Shown one piece after another: positions 1 to 13,400 of a stretch of 64,000 nucleotides of DNA. The position numbers were made by a program, and so were the translations under genes. Numbering within the stretch: the stretch's first letter is position 1; each line of letters begins with the position of its first letter. The notes below the pieces were generated by a model, which did no database searches, was not told where the DNA came from, and saw only the letters and a program-made list of their open reading frames with translations. The stretch is from Lepisosteus oculatus (taxonomy: Eukaryota; Chordata; Actinopteri; Semionotiformes; Lepisosteidae): NCBI RefSeq assembly GCF_040954835.1, contig NC_090699.1, forward strand, positions 16,795,817 to 16,859,816, given 5' to 3'.

Positions 1-844
1 GTGCTAGCAGTCAGTGATGACGCCTTTAAGTCTCAGGCATGGCATTTCACTGGAGTTGCAAGTGCAGCCCTGTGGGGCTCAAGCTCACCAGACCCTTGCT
101 CTGCTCGGCCATTAGCATTGTCCTCATCAGCAGAAGTTAAATAATTCCTCCCAGCCTGAACCCTGGGTAGGGGATTTGTGTGACTCTACCTGGCTTGTTT
201 ACCGTTCCTTATAAAAGTTACGTGCATTCATTAAAATGGGAATGGTTAAGGTTCAATGCTAAGTTGGGCACACAAAGCAAATATGCTGATGTTTACCATT
301 GTAGCAGAGTGACCACTTGACTTTAAAAACCTGACAGGGTTGTTAATGGTTTCTAAAAACAGTGATCCCATTAACACATTTAATAACTTTGAATTCAGGA
401 TTTTGTACCTCCTACCGGCACTCTTCTCTTCAGACCTTGTGGGAAGGCATGGGACAGCGTGAACTGACTGCTTGCAGTCAGAACTGCTTTCTTGCGCTGT
501 TCTGGTTTGAATGCTGCAGTTGTGTCGCTTGAAGTGGCCGAGGGTTGTTCTGTGATTCTCTCGTTGAAGATCCAAGAGAGTTTGCACATGGATCGTTCTT
601 CCTCTAGCACTTTCGGTTTGTTCAGCTGCTGCAGGTTTTGCACATTTACAGCCTTGGGAGCATTGTAAATCCCGAGAATAAAATTGTAACTTCAGATACA
701 CTTAGCCTGTTGTTCACTTAATTATGTTGTTGCGTAGTGTTTACTGACAATAAGGTAAAGAGTAGCGTTTCCGTGTGTGTTTGTGGGAAAACTAAAAGCC
801 TCACCAAGTTTGTTAACATTGAGAATTTGTCTTTTTCTTTTCAG
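1..844 (+). other. rrp12 intron upstream of first window exon
   Basis: The stretch ends with a pyrimidine-rich acceptor (ctttttcttttcag, 831-844). The exon expected upstream (the YFAALMTTMEAV-type segment of the human protein) is not found here, so this is one partial intron. Short reading frames on the minus strand have no recognisable domain. Confidence 0.7.
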
Positions 845-3032
845 AGTGCCAAGCCCCGTCTTAATCAAGAAGTTTTCCGACACATCTAAAGTGTTCATGA
901 GCATCATGTCCACACACGCCAGCAAGGAGTCCCCCTCTGCCCTGCGCTGGGTGAGCCGAGCGTGAGGATGGCGTTCGGGCCTCTTGCCAGTTCATTCCCC
1001 TGCATGAGCTTCCTACTCGGGATATCATTCAGGAAAATACAAGGGGCACGGGTGGCGCTTTTCACAGAAAAGCTGTTTAATAATCCTGCTGATGTCCGTT
1101 AATGTGCATCTTTTTGGAGCTGGATTGGCTAATGTTGCGTGTCTTCCGTAACCTGCGTCTGCTAGTGCTGCTGTACGTTTTAGTTGAACACATTGTCTTA
1201 TCCTGGGGGACTTACATTTGCATACATTCGGCACATTAAATGGACATACAGAAATCAGAAGCAAAGAAAAACAATTACAGGCTTCCAGTATATTCGCGTG
1301 TTGGCTTATTTGGAGGAATGCATAAAGACATGTGGCTGGTAAGGGAGTTAGAAAGGTCAAGCCTAGGGGGAGAATTCAGTCTCCCGACATAAAGTTCTTG
1401 ACCGATAATTCCATACGCAGGATAGATTATGAGTGATGTAGGGTTACATGAAAAGCAAAGTGTTTTTACACACTCTGAGCTTTTTCATCTTGATTTTACC
1501 CTAGACTTTCCATCAGTACAGCAGCGGCTCTATTTGAACAAAAGCGTGGCTAGTCAGTTGGCGTTTTTGACTCCATATCAACTGTGTCAAGGTATTCATC
1601 GCTGTTTCTCCCCCTCCCCCTCGCAGGTCGTGTCTTGCCTGGCCACCTTGCTGCGGAAACAGGACCTGTCCGTGTGGAGTTACCCCAGCACGGTGCAGGT
1701 GTACCATGGGCTGCTGAGCTTCTGTGTGCACTCCAAACCAAAGGTGCCCCTCTGCCCGTCCGGCCCCCTCCACAGCAGCCTCCCTTCCCCTGTTAGAACT
1801 CCTGCAGACAAGCGTTACGGAGCTTTCCGGTTACCAGCACTTCAGTATAAATACTTTCGTTTGATATCTGACATGCTTTTACAGCGCGTCACACAGATGA
1901 TACCTTTCACTTTCCTTGATTTCTGTCCGCCGAACCAACGTGTGCCAGAGTCCGGGGTCTGGAAGCTGGTGAAATATCTCAGGTTTCCCGACTCTCGGAG
2001 AGGGTAAACCTGTGCACCTTCTCCTCGGGCCTTGTGCCCTGGGCAGTACCAGGCCCAGACCAGGCCTTGGCTTCCCAGGAGCTCATGCCCGGCCTCTGTT
2101 GCAGGTGCGGAAAGCGGCCCAGCACGGCGTCTGCTCCGTGCTGAAGGGCAGCGACTTCATGTTCTCCGAAAGCGCTCCCGCGTACCACCCCGCAGCTCTG
2201 TCCACCGCGAAGTTCTGCATCAAGGAGATGGAGGAGGCTGGTGGTGAGTGTGTACACAGACCAGCGCGGACTGCGTTTCCGAGTCCGTCTTGTGCGTGAT
2301 TGCTTTGCCGTTTCGTTCTGAGTGTTTGAGCCCCTGTGCGATAAAGAGTCGAGGACGTGTGCAACTGTGGTTTGTAACTCCGGGAAGGCCGCAGTGTGCG
2401 AATGTGAGCCCTCTTGTTCTGAACTTGTGGGCTTGAAGGGGTTTGTGTTTATTTCTTGTTGCAGGCAGTAAGGAGGACACCACAACCCTTCATGTCCTGG
2501 GGTTCCTGAAGGACCTGCTGCCCTGCTTCCCCGTCAGTGCCGTAAAGTCCTGCTGTGAGACACTGCTGCGGGTGATGACCCTGAGCCACGTGGTGAGGCC
2601 TTGTTTCTCCCTCTCTGTGCCCTTGGCGGGGGGCCGTGGTGACGTCATGTGCTTAGCAGTCGTTCATTGGAGGTTTTTAAGGGCTAGCTTGTCTGAAGTA
2701 AAAATAGGTTGATGCCGGGAATAAAAAGGTGTTTGTCTGGTCTTGTAAAAAAACTTGTTTGCCCCAAGAATAACAGCCTTCATTTTTACATTTTTATTAA
2801 GCTGGTGACAGCCGGTGCCATGCAAGCCTTTCATAAGCTCTTCAGTGCCAAGCCAAACCCCACCACACTGTCTGCCGAGCTCAACGCTCAGATAATCACG
2901 GTAAGAAAGATACTGACCCATCCCTGCATAAAGTAAACTGGAATGTTTCCAGTTGGACTGGGTTACTGTCAGGCCTTTTATTTTAAGCGCTTTGAGAAGC
3001 CACCTTTAAAGGCGCTATATAAAATAAAGTTG

Positions 3033-3075
<43 letters not shown>

Positions 3076-4405
3076 TGGGGTATGATTGTGTGGTTTGTTT
3101 CCTCATCACAGGCACTGTATGACTACCTTCCCAGTGAAAATGACCTTCAGCCCCTGTTGGCCTGGCTGGCTGTCATGGAGAAAGCACACATGCACTTGTC
3201 TAGGTAGGCCCCTCACAAATCAAAGAGTGAGCAGAGGAATTGGTGGCTGCGTGAAAGAGGCCCTTACACCTGCCTCCCAGAGGGCGGGGGACTTTCTCCT
3301 CAGTGACCCCCCCGTGATCCTGTCTCCGCAGCTTGCAGAGTTCCCTGTGTCTGGGCCACCTGCCCCGCCTCTTCTCCACGGCCATGAGCTGCTTCCTCTC
3401 GCCGCACGCCCAGGTCGTCTCCACGGCGGCACAGACCCTGAAGGTTAATGTAGACGCGTTCGTTCTTCTTTCGTGATCCCTTGTCCTCTGGACCTTTTAG
3501 CTGAGCCCTTGGCCGACCGCGAGGTTTCGATGTGATGAATTTAAACAATGAATCGCGAGTGTCAAACCTCACGGTTGCCAACTCGGTTCACAGAATCGGG
3601 CCTATTTGAACGAGCCTCCCCTGCTTGTTCTGATAGAGGACAATCTTGGGCCGAAGGTGAGCTATCGCGCCGTGTTTTCTTTCTTGATCTGCAGGCCTTG
3701 CTGAGTGAGTGCGTTGCCCCCTGCATGGCCGACGTAGGAAGCATCTCGTCCGCGGCTGCCACCGGGCAGGCCTCGTACGTCTGCAGGATGTTGCAGTAAG
3801 TTCCTCTGCCCGCTCGCAGTGCCGCCATGGCCCGCCCTGGTGGCGCTGCTCTCTCAGCCCTGTCCTTGCCCTGTTCTCCAGCGCGGTGGAGGACGGCCTT
3901 ACATACCGCTTCCACTCCTCCTGGCCCTTCGTGCTGCAGGTGCTGGGCGCTTTCTACAAGGTGGCTGGGAAGCAGGCTCATCCCATCATGATGAAGGTGA
4001 GTCGGAGCCGGGCGTCGGCATGCTTTTGAGTCCCCGGTGGCAAGATCACCAAAGATCAAAACTTTTCTTCGCCCCTGCAATGTGTTGTATCAAGTCGCCT
4101 ATTGACAAGTGTGACTTTATTCCACAGATACTTTACTTGCTAAAATATAACATGAAATTGAATACAAACGTTGAATATATAAATCCTGATGTAGAAGAAA
4201 TTGCCATTTAAATGTTGCTGTGGCTCTGTAGTGGTCTATCCTAGTGTGTCTCTTTCCCCCAGAGCCTGCAGTCTCTGTGTGACCTGCGCGCCACCCCACA
4301 CTTCCCTTTCACTGGGGAGCTGGACCTGGCTGTGGGCGCCGCGGTGGAGAGCATGGGGCCCGAGGTCATCCTGAGAGCCATCCCGCTGCAGATGGGTGGC
4401 AAGCA
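845..4405 (+). CDS. rrp12: rrp12 window exons 1-10 (N-terminal HEAT region)
   Basis: Exons: 845-950, 1627-1743, 2105-2243, 2465-2592, 2802-2900, 3112-3203, 3332-3443, 3695-3795, 3882-3996 and 4263-4405. The encoded helices are HEAT-like amphipathic pairs (for example [26 protein letters not shown] and [21 protein letters not shown]). The first exon enters with one base of a split Arg codon, which shows that upstream coding sequence is missing. Exon 10 ends in phase 2 (CA|GTGAGT), and its donor seeds the minisatellite that follows. An L2-like tail with an (ATT)n tract lies just upstream of exon 6. Confidence 0.95.
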
Positions 4406-7400
4406 GTGAGTCAGGGTGACGGGAGTGATGAGCTGGCTGGGGTGTTGAGTAATTACAGATCAATGGCACACAGTGAATCGGAGTGATGGGCTGGGGTGTT
4501 GAGTAATTACAGATCAATGGCACACAGTGAGTCGGGGTGATGGGCTGGGGTGTTGAGTAATTACAGATCAATGGCTCACAGTAAATCGGAGTGATGGGCT
4601 GGGGTGTTCAGTAATTACAGATCAATGGCACACAGTGAGTCGGGGTGATGGGCTGGGGTGTTGTGTAATTACAGATCAATGGCACATAGTGAATCGGAGT
4701 GATGGGCTGGGGTGTTCAGTAATTACAGATCAATGGCACACAGTGAGTCGGGGTGTTCAATAACTGTGCAGCTCGATGGCTCACAGTGAGTTGGGGTGAC
4801 AGGAGTGGATGGCTGGGGTGTTCAGAGTGAGCCAAAGCGCTGCTGCTGTTCCCATGTTCCCCCTAAGGTTTTTTTTTTGATACAGTGTGGATAACATACA
4901 ATTTTTTAGTCAGACTACAAAATTGAAAGCTGCATCAAAAACGCAAATCGCTATTTCAGACATAGGTATTTTAATGTAGCGATACAAAGATTATGCAAGG
5001 CAGGCATAGGCCTTCAATGTGGCATATGAGAGCAGTGTTTTTTATATTGATTGTTTGCCAGGAGAACGTTTGGTACCTATTGCTTTTTTATAACTGAAGA
5101 ACATTACATGATTAAAATTCAAGAAATGAAATGTGGTGGATCCAATAAAAAAGAACATTGTTCTTTTTTTTTAAGACCTACATAACAAAAGATATTTTAA
5201 AGAGGGCATCGAAAGCAGCGGAATGTCCTGAGAAACTCTTGAGAGCAGCACATCACGATCGCCAGCAAGTAGCAGTCCAATAGAGCAGGAACAACAGGTG
5301 TCTTTGTGTAAAACAGTACATCGTGATGGTGATTATCACAGGGTCATGGTTTTTTTTTAAATTCTGCAAAGCTGTTCAAAAAAAAAAAGAGCATTAGCAT
5401 GGGTAGCATGCCAGCAACAGAATGAAAAGCAGATGACTTGAAGAAACGGAGCTTCAGAAGATCACTGATATAAGGTCTCTCTTATTTCATACATATTAGC
5501 TGCTAAACTTAATTCTCCATCCACTCTTTCTTCTTCATGACCGTTTGCACGTCCTCCCATCAGTTCAGAGCTGCCCCAGTGTGGGTGTTTGTGTGTTAAT
5601 CAGTTGATAATTGTATCAGTGCCGTGGGTATGTCAGCAGGCTAGATTGATTTTGCGGGGCAGAGTAAGATGGACAGAAACGATCCGTCTGCATTGAATAG
5701 AAATCGTGCCGACTTACACAGGGTGTTAATGTTTTCGCCACTGTGGCAGCTGAACCGCACTGCAAAACCTTTTACTTGTGGCGACATCGTGGCAAACAGC
5801 TGGCAGGATCGCGGCGAAGGGCTGCAACTCTTTTCCCTTCGTTGTTCCCTCTGCCAAGTCCCTGCTTTGCCTTCATATCTTCTACTGATAAATAGCCCTG
5901 TTTTCTGTTTAAAAGCCTTGAGTTATGTTCGTTTTTTATACCCTGTGAAACCGTGAATATTAAGTATAAAAAAAAGTAGCCCATAATCACTAAACCCGTG
6001 GTGTGTTTTAGCGATGATCTGGAGTTTCCTCGCAGCTGGTTGATCCCCGTGATCAGGGATCACGTCAGAAACACTGAACTGGCTTTCTTCAGTTCCTACT
6101 TCCTACCGTTGGCTGCCACTTTCAAACAAAGAGGTAAGACTTTTTACCGGCGTAATGCAACTGTGGAAGTTAAAGAGAAGTCGTTTTTCTCATTAATTGA
6201 AGTCGTTTCGTTTTTTGTTACTTGCGGGCTGCAAAAATAACCAGGCCTACAGGCTTGGGCGCGTGCTGCCGTGAAGCTGCTGTACTCAGTAAATTCCGAG
6301 ACCTGTAATTGCATAGTGTGTCGTTTGGTGAACCATAATGTTTATTACATCCAGCGTAGATTCCAAAGCATTACGCGAGCAGAATTATTGAGGCCTTTGG
6401 GAAGACGCAACATAGCCCTGTGGTGGCTCCCAGCCTGTGCAAGCCCAGTGTGTTTGTTTCAGCGGACGAGTTGGATCAGGCTGGACGGAAGCTGGAATCC
6501 AGGGTGTACCAGACTCTCCAGCTGCAGGTAAGAGGGGGTTTGATGAATCATTGTAATTCAGCATGAGCGCTGAAGACCAAGTATCTAATCTGCTTAATCA
6601 AAACAGTCATTATCTGAGTAAAAAATAGATTTGGCACAAACACCTTTTCTGTTTTCGGTCTTTGTTAATAAAAAAACATCTTCAGTGTGCAAAGTATCAT
6701 TGCTGTGGTGCCATATCTGCAGTTCTTTTGTATTTCGCCTTTGAGCCATTTATGTTTTTCTACACTAGTAACTACCTGTGTCTTGGCCCGATTTGAAAAA
6801 CAGTAACAGGGTGAAATGGGGGACCAAGTCTGTTCTTACTGGAAATATTCTAGTTTGCCACTAAAAAATGCTCCTCTTTAACCCTCTTTTTGTGAGTTTT
6901 CCCCAGTTTTTGATCTCCGGTGTTCCTGTTCCGTGACAGATCTGGACCATGCTGCCTGGATTCTGCACACACCCCACTGACCTGACCAGCTCCTTTAAGG
7001 GCATCGCACGGACTCTGGGCATGGCCATCAGCGAGAGACCCGACCTGAGACCGACCATCTGCCAGGCCCTCCGAACGCTTATCAACAAGAGCTGTGAAAA
7101 AGGTCAGAGGTGCAGGGTGGGCAGGGAGCGCTGGGATAGGGTCCTACTTGTGAAAAACAACCGTCAATAGCCAGACAGTGTTGTTTGACAGACTTAGTAA
7201 ATAGTTTATTTGCAGGTCACATCAATTTGTGTTGATGTTGAGAAACTGAAGAGACGCCGGTACAATTTTTCCCCATCTACAAACTTAAGAGCATTGCCTG
7301 TCTAATTAATTTATTAAGGAATGAATAGTTTGTCCTTAATGAAAATAGAGTTAGGTGTTGAGAATTCAAATTTTGCCCAGTCCAAAAAAGTTTTTTTTTT

Positions 7401-10400
7401 TTAATATAATTGCTTTGGTATGTTAACATAGTTCAGGCGCATTGAATATTCACAGTTTTAACTTTTTTTTCCCCCTGAAGAAGAGGACCGTGCCGAAGTC
7501 GGCCGCTTTGCGAAGAATTTCCTGCCCATCCTGTTCAACGTGTACAGCCAGCAGCCTGTTGCCGGGGAGAGCACCCCCCTGAGGATGCCCATGTTGGACA
7601 CCATCAAGGTCTACCTGACCGTCACGGACCAGCAGGTGAGCTGTGCCTGGGCCTTCTGAGTATGAGTGTTTATTCCACTCCTTGTACTGCTGGCAGGATG
7701 GAGGAGTGCAAAACTCCTGTTTATCTTTGTTCACACAATGGTCAATTATGACAAGCAAGACGTGCTGAGAGCCTCCATCTTTCGTGTCTTGTCTATTTGT
7801 GTGGTATGCATCGTGCCTTTCGAATGTGATCCTCTGACCTCTCTTTCCACAGCTGGTTTGTACCTTCCTTCAGAAAGCCGTAGAGAAACTGAATACTCCA
7901 GAGTGCACTGAGTTCACCAGGTGAGATTAAGTTTCTTCTGATTGTCAATGTGAAATTCTTCAGTAGTTAAGTCAAACAGGCGTTGTTTCAGAACTATTCC
8001 TTGAACTGCCCTCTTTCTCTTGGTTAATATTAAATGTAAATGAGCTCCACTTCATGAAAATCACCGCCTACACTGGCGATTTGTCTGTGTTTCTAACAGG
8101 CAGACGGTGCTACTCTCAGTTCCATGTTTGCATGCTGAATGTGTCTTTGGTGTTAGCGCCCTGTTGGTGACCTGTGCCTTATGTGTGATCTGCTCCTCTT
8201 TCTGCAGGCTCTCTGTGATGGACTTGATCGTGGTCATGGCCCCCTGTGTGGACGAGGCCACAATGAGCCAAACCTACGAGATCATAAGACCCTGTTTGGA
8301 GGTGAAGCTTCATTTCTCTTCCACTGGAGTATTTTAAGTACAGTGTGACATGGTTAAACACCTGTATGTTCAGAACAGAATGATTTTTAGTGTAAAGATT
8401 TTTGAATGAAGTATTGACTTCACTGTGCTGTGTCAGGGAAGGTGGTGAATGTGAGTGTTAGGGCGTACGGAGGCTATGGACAGGAGTGTTCCAGGCGTGC
8501 TGCCTGTTGACCGAGTGCTCTCCCTGTGTGTAGAGTAAGGATCCTGGAGTGCAGAAGAAAGCTTACCGTGTCCTGGAAGAGATGTGCGGAGGGGAGAGGG
8601 AGTCCTGCCGGCAGTTTGTCCTGACCAACCTGGAGCAGCTGAAGCAGACGCTGTTGGGGTCCCTGAAGAGCGCCTCCTCGCCGGCCAAACGGGTGAGCCC
8701 CCCCCCCTCCCCTCGCCAAAGCGCGCTGCTCTTCTCTGCCGCCAGGTGCGAGCACCAACCTAACCGTGTTGCCCCTGCCTCCTGCAGCCCAGACTGAAGT
8801 GTCTGATCCACGTTGTGAAGCAGCTGAACCTGGAACACGGCGACTTCATCGCAGCTCTGCTTCCAGAGGTAACGGCAGACGGCCTGCTGATGGCTTCCGC
8901 CTCTTCTCGCTGAGCGCGGCGCGCGTGGGACACTTCTTTCCCCGCTGGCTGTCAGTCTCTTCCCTCAAATTCACATTTGGAGGATTTTCAAGAGCTGTGT
9001 TTTCACAGAGAAGGCTTAAAAACTGAAACAGTCGGAACTCACTTTGTAATCTCTCCACTTTGTATTTGCCCAAGTGACTGTTTTGTCGTGACGTGTTTTC
9101 TGCCTTAGGTAATAATCTGCACCAAAGAGGTGTCTGTGGGAGCACGCAGGAATGCATATACCTTGCTGGTGGAAATCGGTCAGGCGTATATTCGTTTCTG
9201 TGACAGTGCAAATGGTAAGTCTGGAGGACCTGTGTGTGCGAGTGCTCCTCTGTGGATGAGTGTTCAGAGCTTGTACCTAGTTTGCGGTTTTCAATGATCA
9301 TTTTCTTTCACCTTGACCGTCTCGTGTTTAACCTGTTTTGTACCGATAACCGCTGTTTTAGCATCTGGATGAATAACGAGTGCTTGAGTGTATATGCTTG
9401 AACGTTATTTTTACAGTAAAGGACTCATAAAGATTTAACATAAGTGCTAGAATATGAGTGGAGCTAGGGAGCAATTTGGAGTGTGATAGCCGTTTCAGGA
9501 AATGGAGCTAATAATATTCCCAGTGATGGCTGTTAGGAGAAGGAGCAGCTGTGTGAACTGTTTTGGCTGGTCTGTGTTCCAGAGGCCATGGAGCAGTATC
9601 TGGGGATGGTCTATGCCGGACTCACTGGCTCGGTCACCATGATTGCTTGTACCGTGCTTGCGCTGACCAGGCTGGTCTTTGAGTTTAAAGGTAACGACGC
9701 CATTCTCGGCAGGCTTTCCTGCCACACGTTTTACTGACGGCAAATGCCTGATTCAACAAATCAGACTTTATCCTGTGTCCATTACCCGTTTGTCCCAGCT
9801 CATGATGTATGACAGAAATGATAAAGTCCCAAGAATGTTAGTTTTAAATGTCATAATTCTGTGTGTGAAAGCCTTAAACAGAACAGAACGCGTGGCGAAA
9901 GTGAGACTGTGCGAGAGAGAATTGTTTAATTATTGGGCTGATGTGAGCATTATCGTCCTCTCCCTGTAGATCACATGGACGTGTCGGTCATGGAGCAGCT
10001 GCTGCAGAACGTGTGCCTCCTCCTCAGCTCCAGGACACGCGAGGTGGTGAAGGCGGCTCTGGGCTTCATCAAGGTCATCCTCTTCATCATGGACCCCAAA
10101 GTCCTGGCCGGCCATGTGACCGTGATGGTGAGTGAGAGGTGGTGGACAGAGTGTAGAAATCTCCAGGACACTCACTAGTCAAGTCACTTACACAAGCTGA
10201 GGTTTGGGCCAGCATGAACAGATGTTGGATATTTTTAGATAGACCTTTGGCAGCACCTCTGCAGTGATCAGGGCTGTGGCACTCGCCGTTGAATTTAATT
10301 TTGGGTTTTTGGAGAAGGTGCACAACAGTCAGGAATGATCTGTTGATGTTTTTGGCCTTTTTTTAAGATGGAAGGGATTGGAAACATTAAAGACGATGTC

Positions 10401-13400
10401 CGGAGGCATTTCAGGAATAAGCTGAAGAACATTTTCACTAAATTCATCCGAAAGTTTGGGTAAGGCGATAACTTATTTGTTATCTATGTAACATGTTGAG
10501 AATTTACTGATTCTTTATGTTTAATTGCTCATCTGAATATTGTACTCCATTCTTCTAAGAAGAGATGTAAGTTGCCTACTGGAGCGATTTAATGATCATG
10601 TTTCCATTTTGAGGATGGTCTTGTTGCTTCAGCCAGTTTTGTAAATAAGGCCTCTAAGGGGGATGATGCTGTTTGCTGTCCTGAAGGAGCCCGTTTCTGT
10701 CTGCAGGTTTGAACTTGTGAAGAGCATGGTGCCGGAGGAGCATCAAAAGGTACTGGGGAACATCCGCAAAACAGAGGCCAGGAACAAGAGGCGCAAGCTC
10801 CTGCAGCAGGCAGATAAAGCTGGCTCGGAGAGTGAGGAGGAGACCCCCAAGGTCAAGGGAGACAGGTACGGCCGAGCCCCTCATTCCAAGGGCTTTGCAA
10901 ATTAATGAGAGTTGGGGGGGGGGTGGGGGCATCCCCAAAATGATTTTGATAGCCCAACTCGTTATCGGGCCAAAAGAAAGTGAAAGATTAGAATTTCAAT
11001 TGATTTTTTTTATGTAGATTCTCATTGATTGTTTTTTGGTGACTCTTGAGAAAACCTTTTCAAATAAGCTTGCCAAATACAGAGACGTGCCTTTGTACTT
11101 CGTCCAAGTCCCTCGCTATCTCGGGCAAGACAGAAGTGTCGGTCGGCAAGTCAGTCTTGTGCCTTTTGGCAGTGTCAGGTGTGTTTAATGCCTGATGTGG
11201 TTTAGGAGGTTTCACGGCAGAAGCTGCTGAAGAGGTGACATTCTGAAGACTTCATCCTGGCAGCTGACTCTTGACTCTTGGTTTCTGCAGTATTGAGGAG
11301 ATCCTGGCGGATTCGGAGTCGGAGGATGAGGACACGAAGCCGGAGCGAGGTGGGAAGAAAGCCCTGCGAAAGAAGGGTCGGGCCTGGCTGAAAGAGGGGG
11401 AGTCTGATGAGCCCCTCAACTTCCTCGATCCCCAAGTCTCCCAGAGAGTGCTCGGTAAGTGCTTCTTGCACAGTAGCTGGTCTTCACACTTCACACTTTA
11501 TTGGGTGCTCATTGTAAACGAGCGTTCTGTAACATAAATGCAGAAAACAGAGTCTTCACCATTGACCAAAAGCCAATAAAACTAGACCAAACCAGTAATC
11601 CCGGGCTGTTTGCATGTCCTTAAGAAGCTGGGCACACCGCATCTTTCTACATGTTCCAGTTGTATTTGTGAGAAAGGTGTTTCACTCTTGGAAAGTTCAG
11701 GGTTACTGTTATAAGGGAACACAATGTGAGAAATTCATTTTTTTCCATTATGGCTCTATGATCACCACTATAGCTACAAACCCGGACGTGAAGAAGAGAT
11801 TGAAGGTCCAGCATGGCTTCAAAGTGACGTCGGACGGCAGGCTGATTATCAGAGAAGATGGAGACGAGGACAAAGATGTTAAAGGTAAGGAGGAGTGGAC
11901 GATGAAATACTCACGTTGTTACACAGTTCATAAACACCTTGACCAAGAAGAGTCACTTTGTTTATTTTTCTTTCCCTCTGCTTTCAGCTCGTACTGACAC
12001 AGACACTCTCAAAGATGTAACATTTGATTTGAAAATTAATTGGAGTGGTTTTATTATTATTTTTGTCTATTTTTTGTCTCTACAGTTAAAAGTGGGGAAA
12101 AGGTTATTGTTGTTGGATTCCCATAGGGCTAAAACTTGTCTTCTTTTATAGTATATTTACTAATGATTGTAAGATACAGCAAACTCTTACAGACAAGTTT
12201 TTTTTTTGACAATGCAGCCTTTGTCAGCTTGTTAAGGGTATCAGAATATCATTACGAAAAAATGTTTTTTTTTTCTGAATGGTGTTATAAGTTTTCTTGG
12301 GAGTTATTTTTGAAGCTAAAGATCTCCTCATTGTACTACATCTCCAACCCACTGTAAATAGTCCAGACTGTGGAGATTGTTGATGATTACAAGTATTAAA
12401 CAATGGTGATAGAAAGGAAATAGGGAAAGTTTTGTGTAGCAAATTACTTAAAAGACTGACACCTTTTTTGTAAAGAAATTTAGCTTCTTGAAGGTGGACA
12501 GTATTATTTTAACACATTTCTGTAAATATTTTATTGAAAGAATGTCTTAATGTACTGCTTAACCTGTTGGTTTGGTTATATCAGCAGTGCAAAATTTTAA
12601 TAGGCTTGGGAAAATAGTTATCATTAGCAGTAAGGGTATAATGATTAGCAGGATCATTTATAGTAATCACCTCCCTCTAAATTCCTCTGTTTAGAAGCAG
12701 AATGTTCTAAAGAAGGACAACAGCATAGTACAGTTTGTGGCGAACCCCCTCCACTGTGAATCTGAACCACTGCCATTTGGGAGACGCCTCTGTGCCCCCA
12801 CAGGGAAGCAGGTGTAGGAAAGTGTTCATCCCCTCTGAAATTTCATTTCTGAATTATGTAAATAATGATTTCGTTAAATTATCCATTTCTGAAATGTCGT
12901 GTGGCCTGACTTCCTTGTTGGTTGGGGTTGTGTCGTTGTGTGGGACTCGGGCGATAATCAAGTTTGAACAAGAGTATGGTACTGTGTTAGTGTCTGCCAG
13001 GTCATCCTGTACTGATTTCCGTTCATCTTTCAGGTGAAAACAAGGAAATGGATGATGTTCTAGAGGAAGCAGGAGTCAAAAGTGTGAGTATAGCTGATAT
13101 TTTTTGCTTATTTTACTTGATGAGGGATGGTCATTTAATGTGAGATAAAATAAGAAAAAGTAATGTGAACTAGTCCTGGCAGAGCACCCTCTCAGAGGAT
13201 AGAACTTGAAAGGTTTGTTTCAACTTTACTGAGAAAGTAGGAGGGTTTACTGCAGTCGGACAGTTTCTTGTATGGTTTTGCGTCTTACCCATCCGGTTGG
13301 AGACCGGCAGCGACTCCTGTACCGTACGGGGAGAACGAGGAGTGCCAGACCACATCTCCTGCCCTGCCGTCAGTGGGTGCTCACCCATCAAGCCATTCCT

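Noticed and set aside
246..701. 151-codon minus-strand open frame
   Set aside because: Antisense within an rrp12 intron; low-complexity, no recognisable motif.
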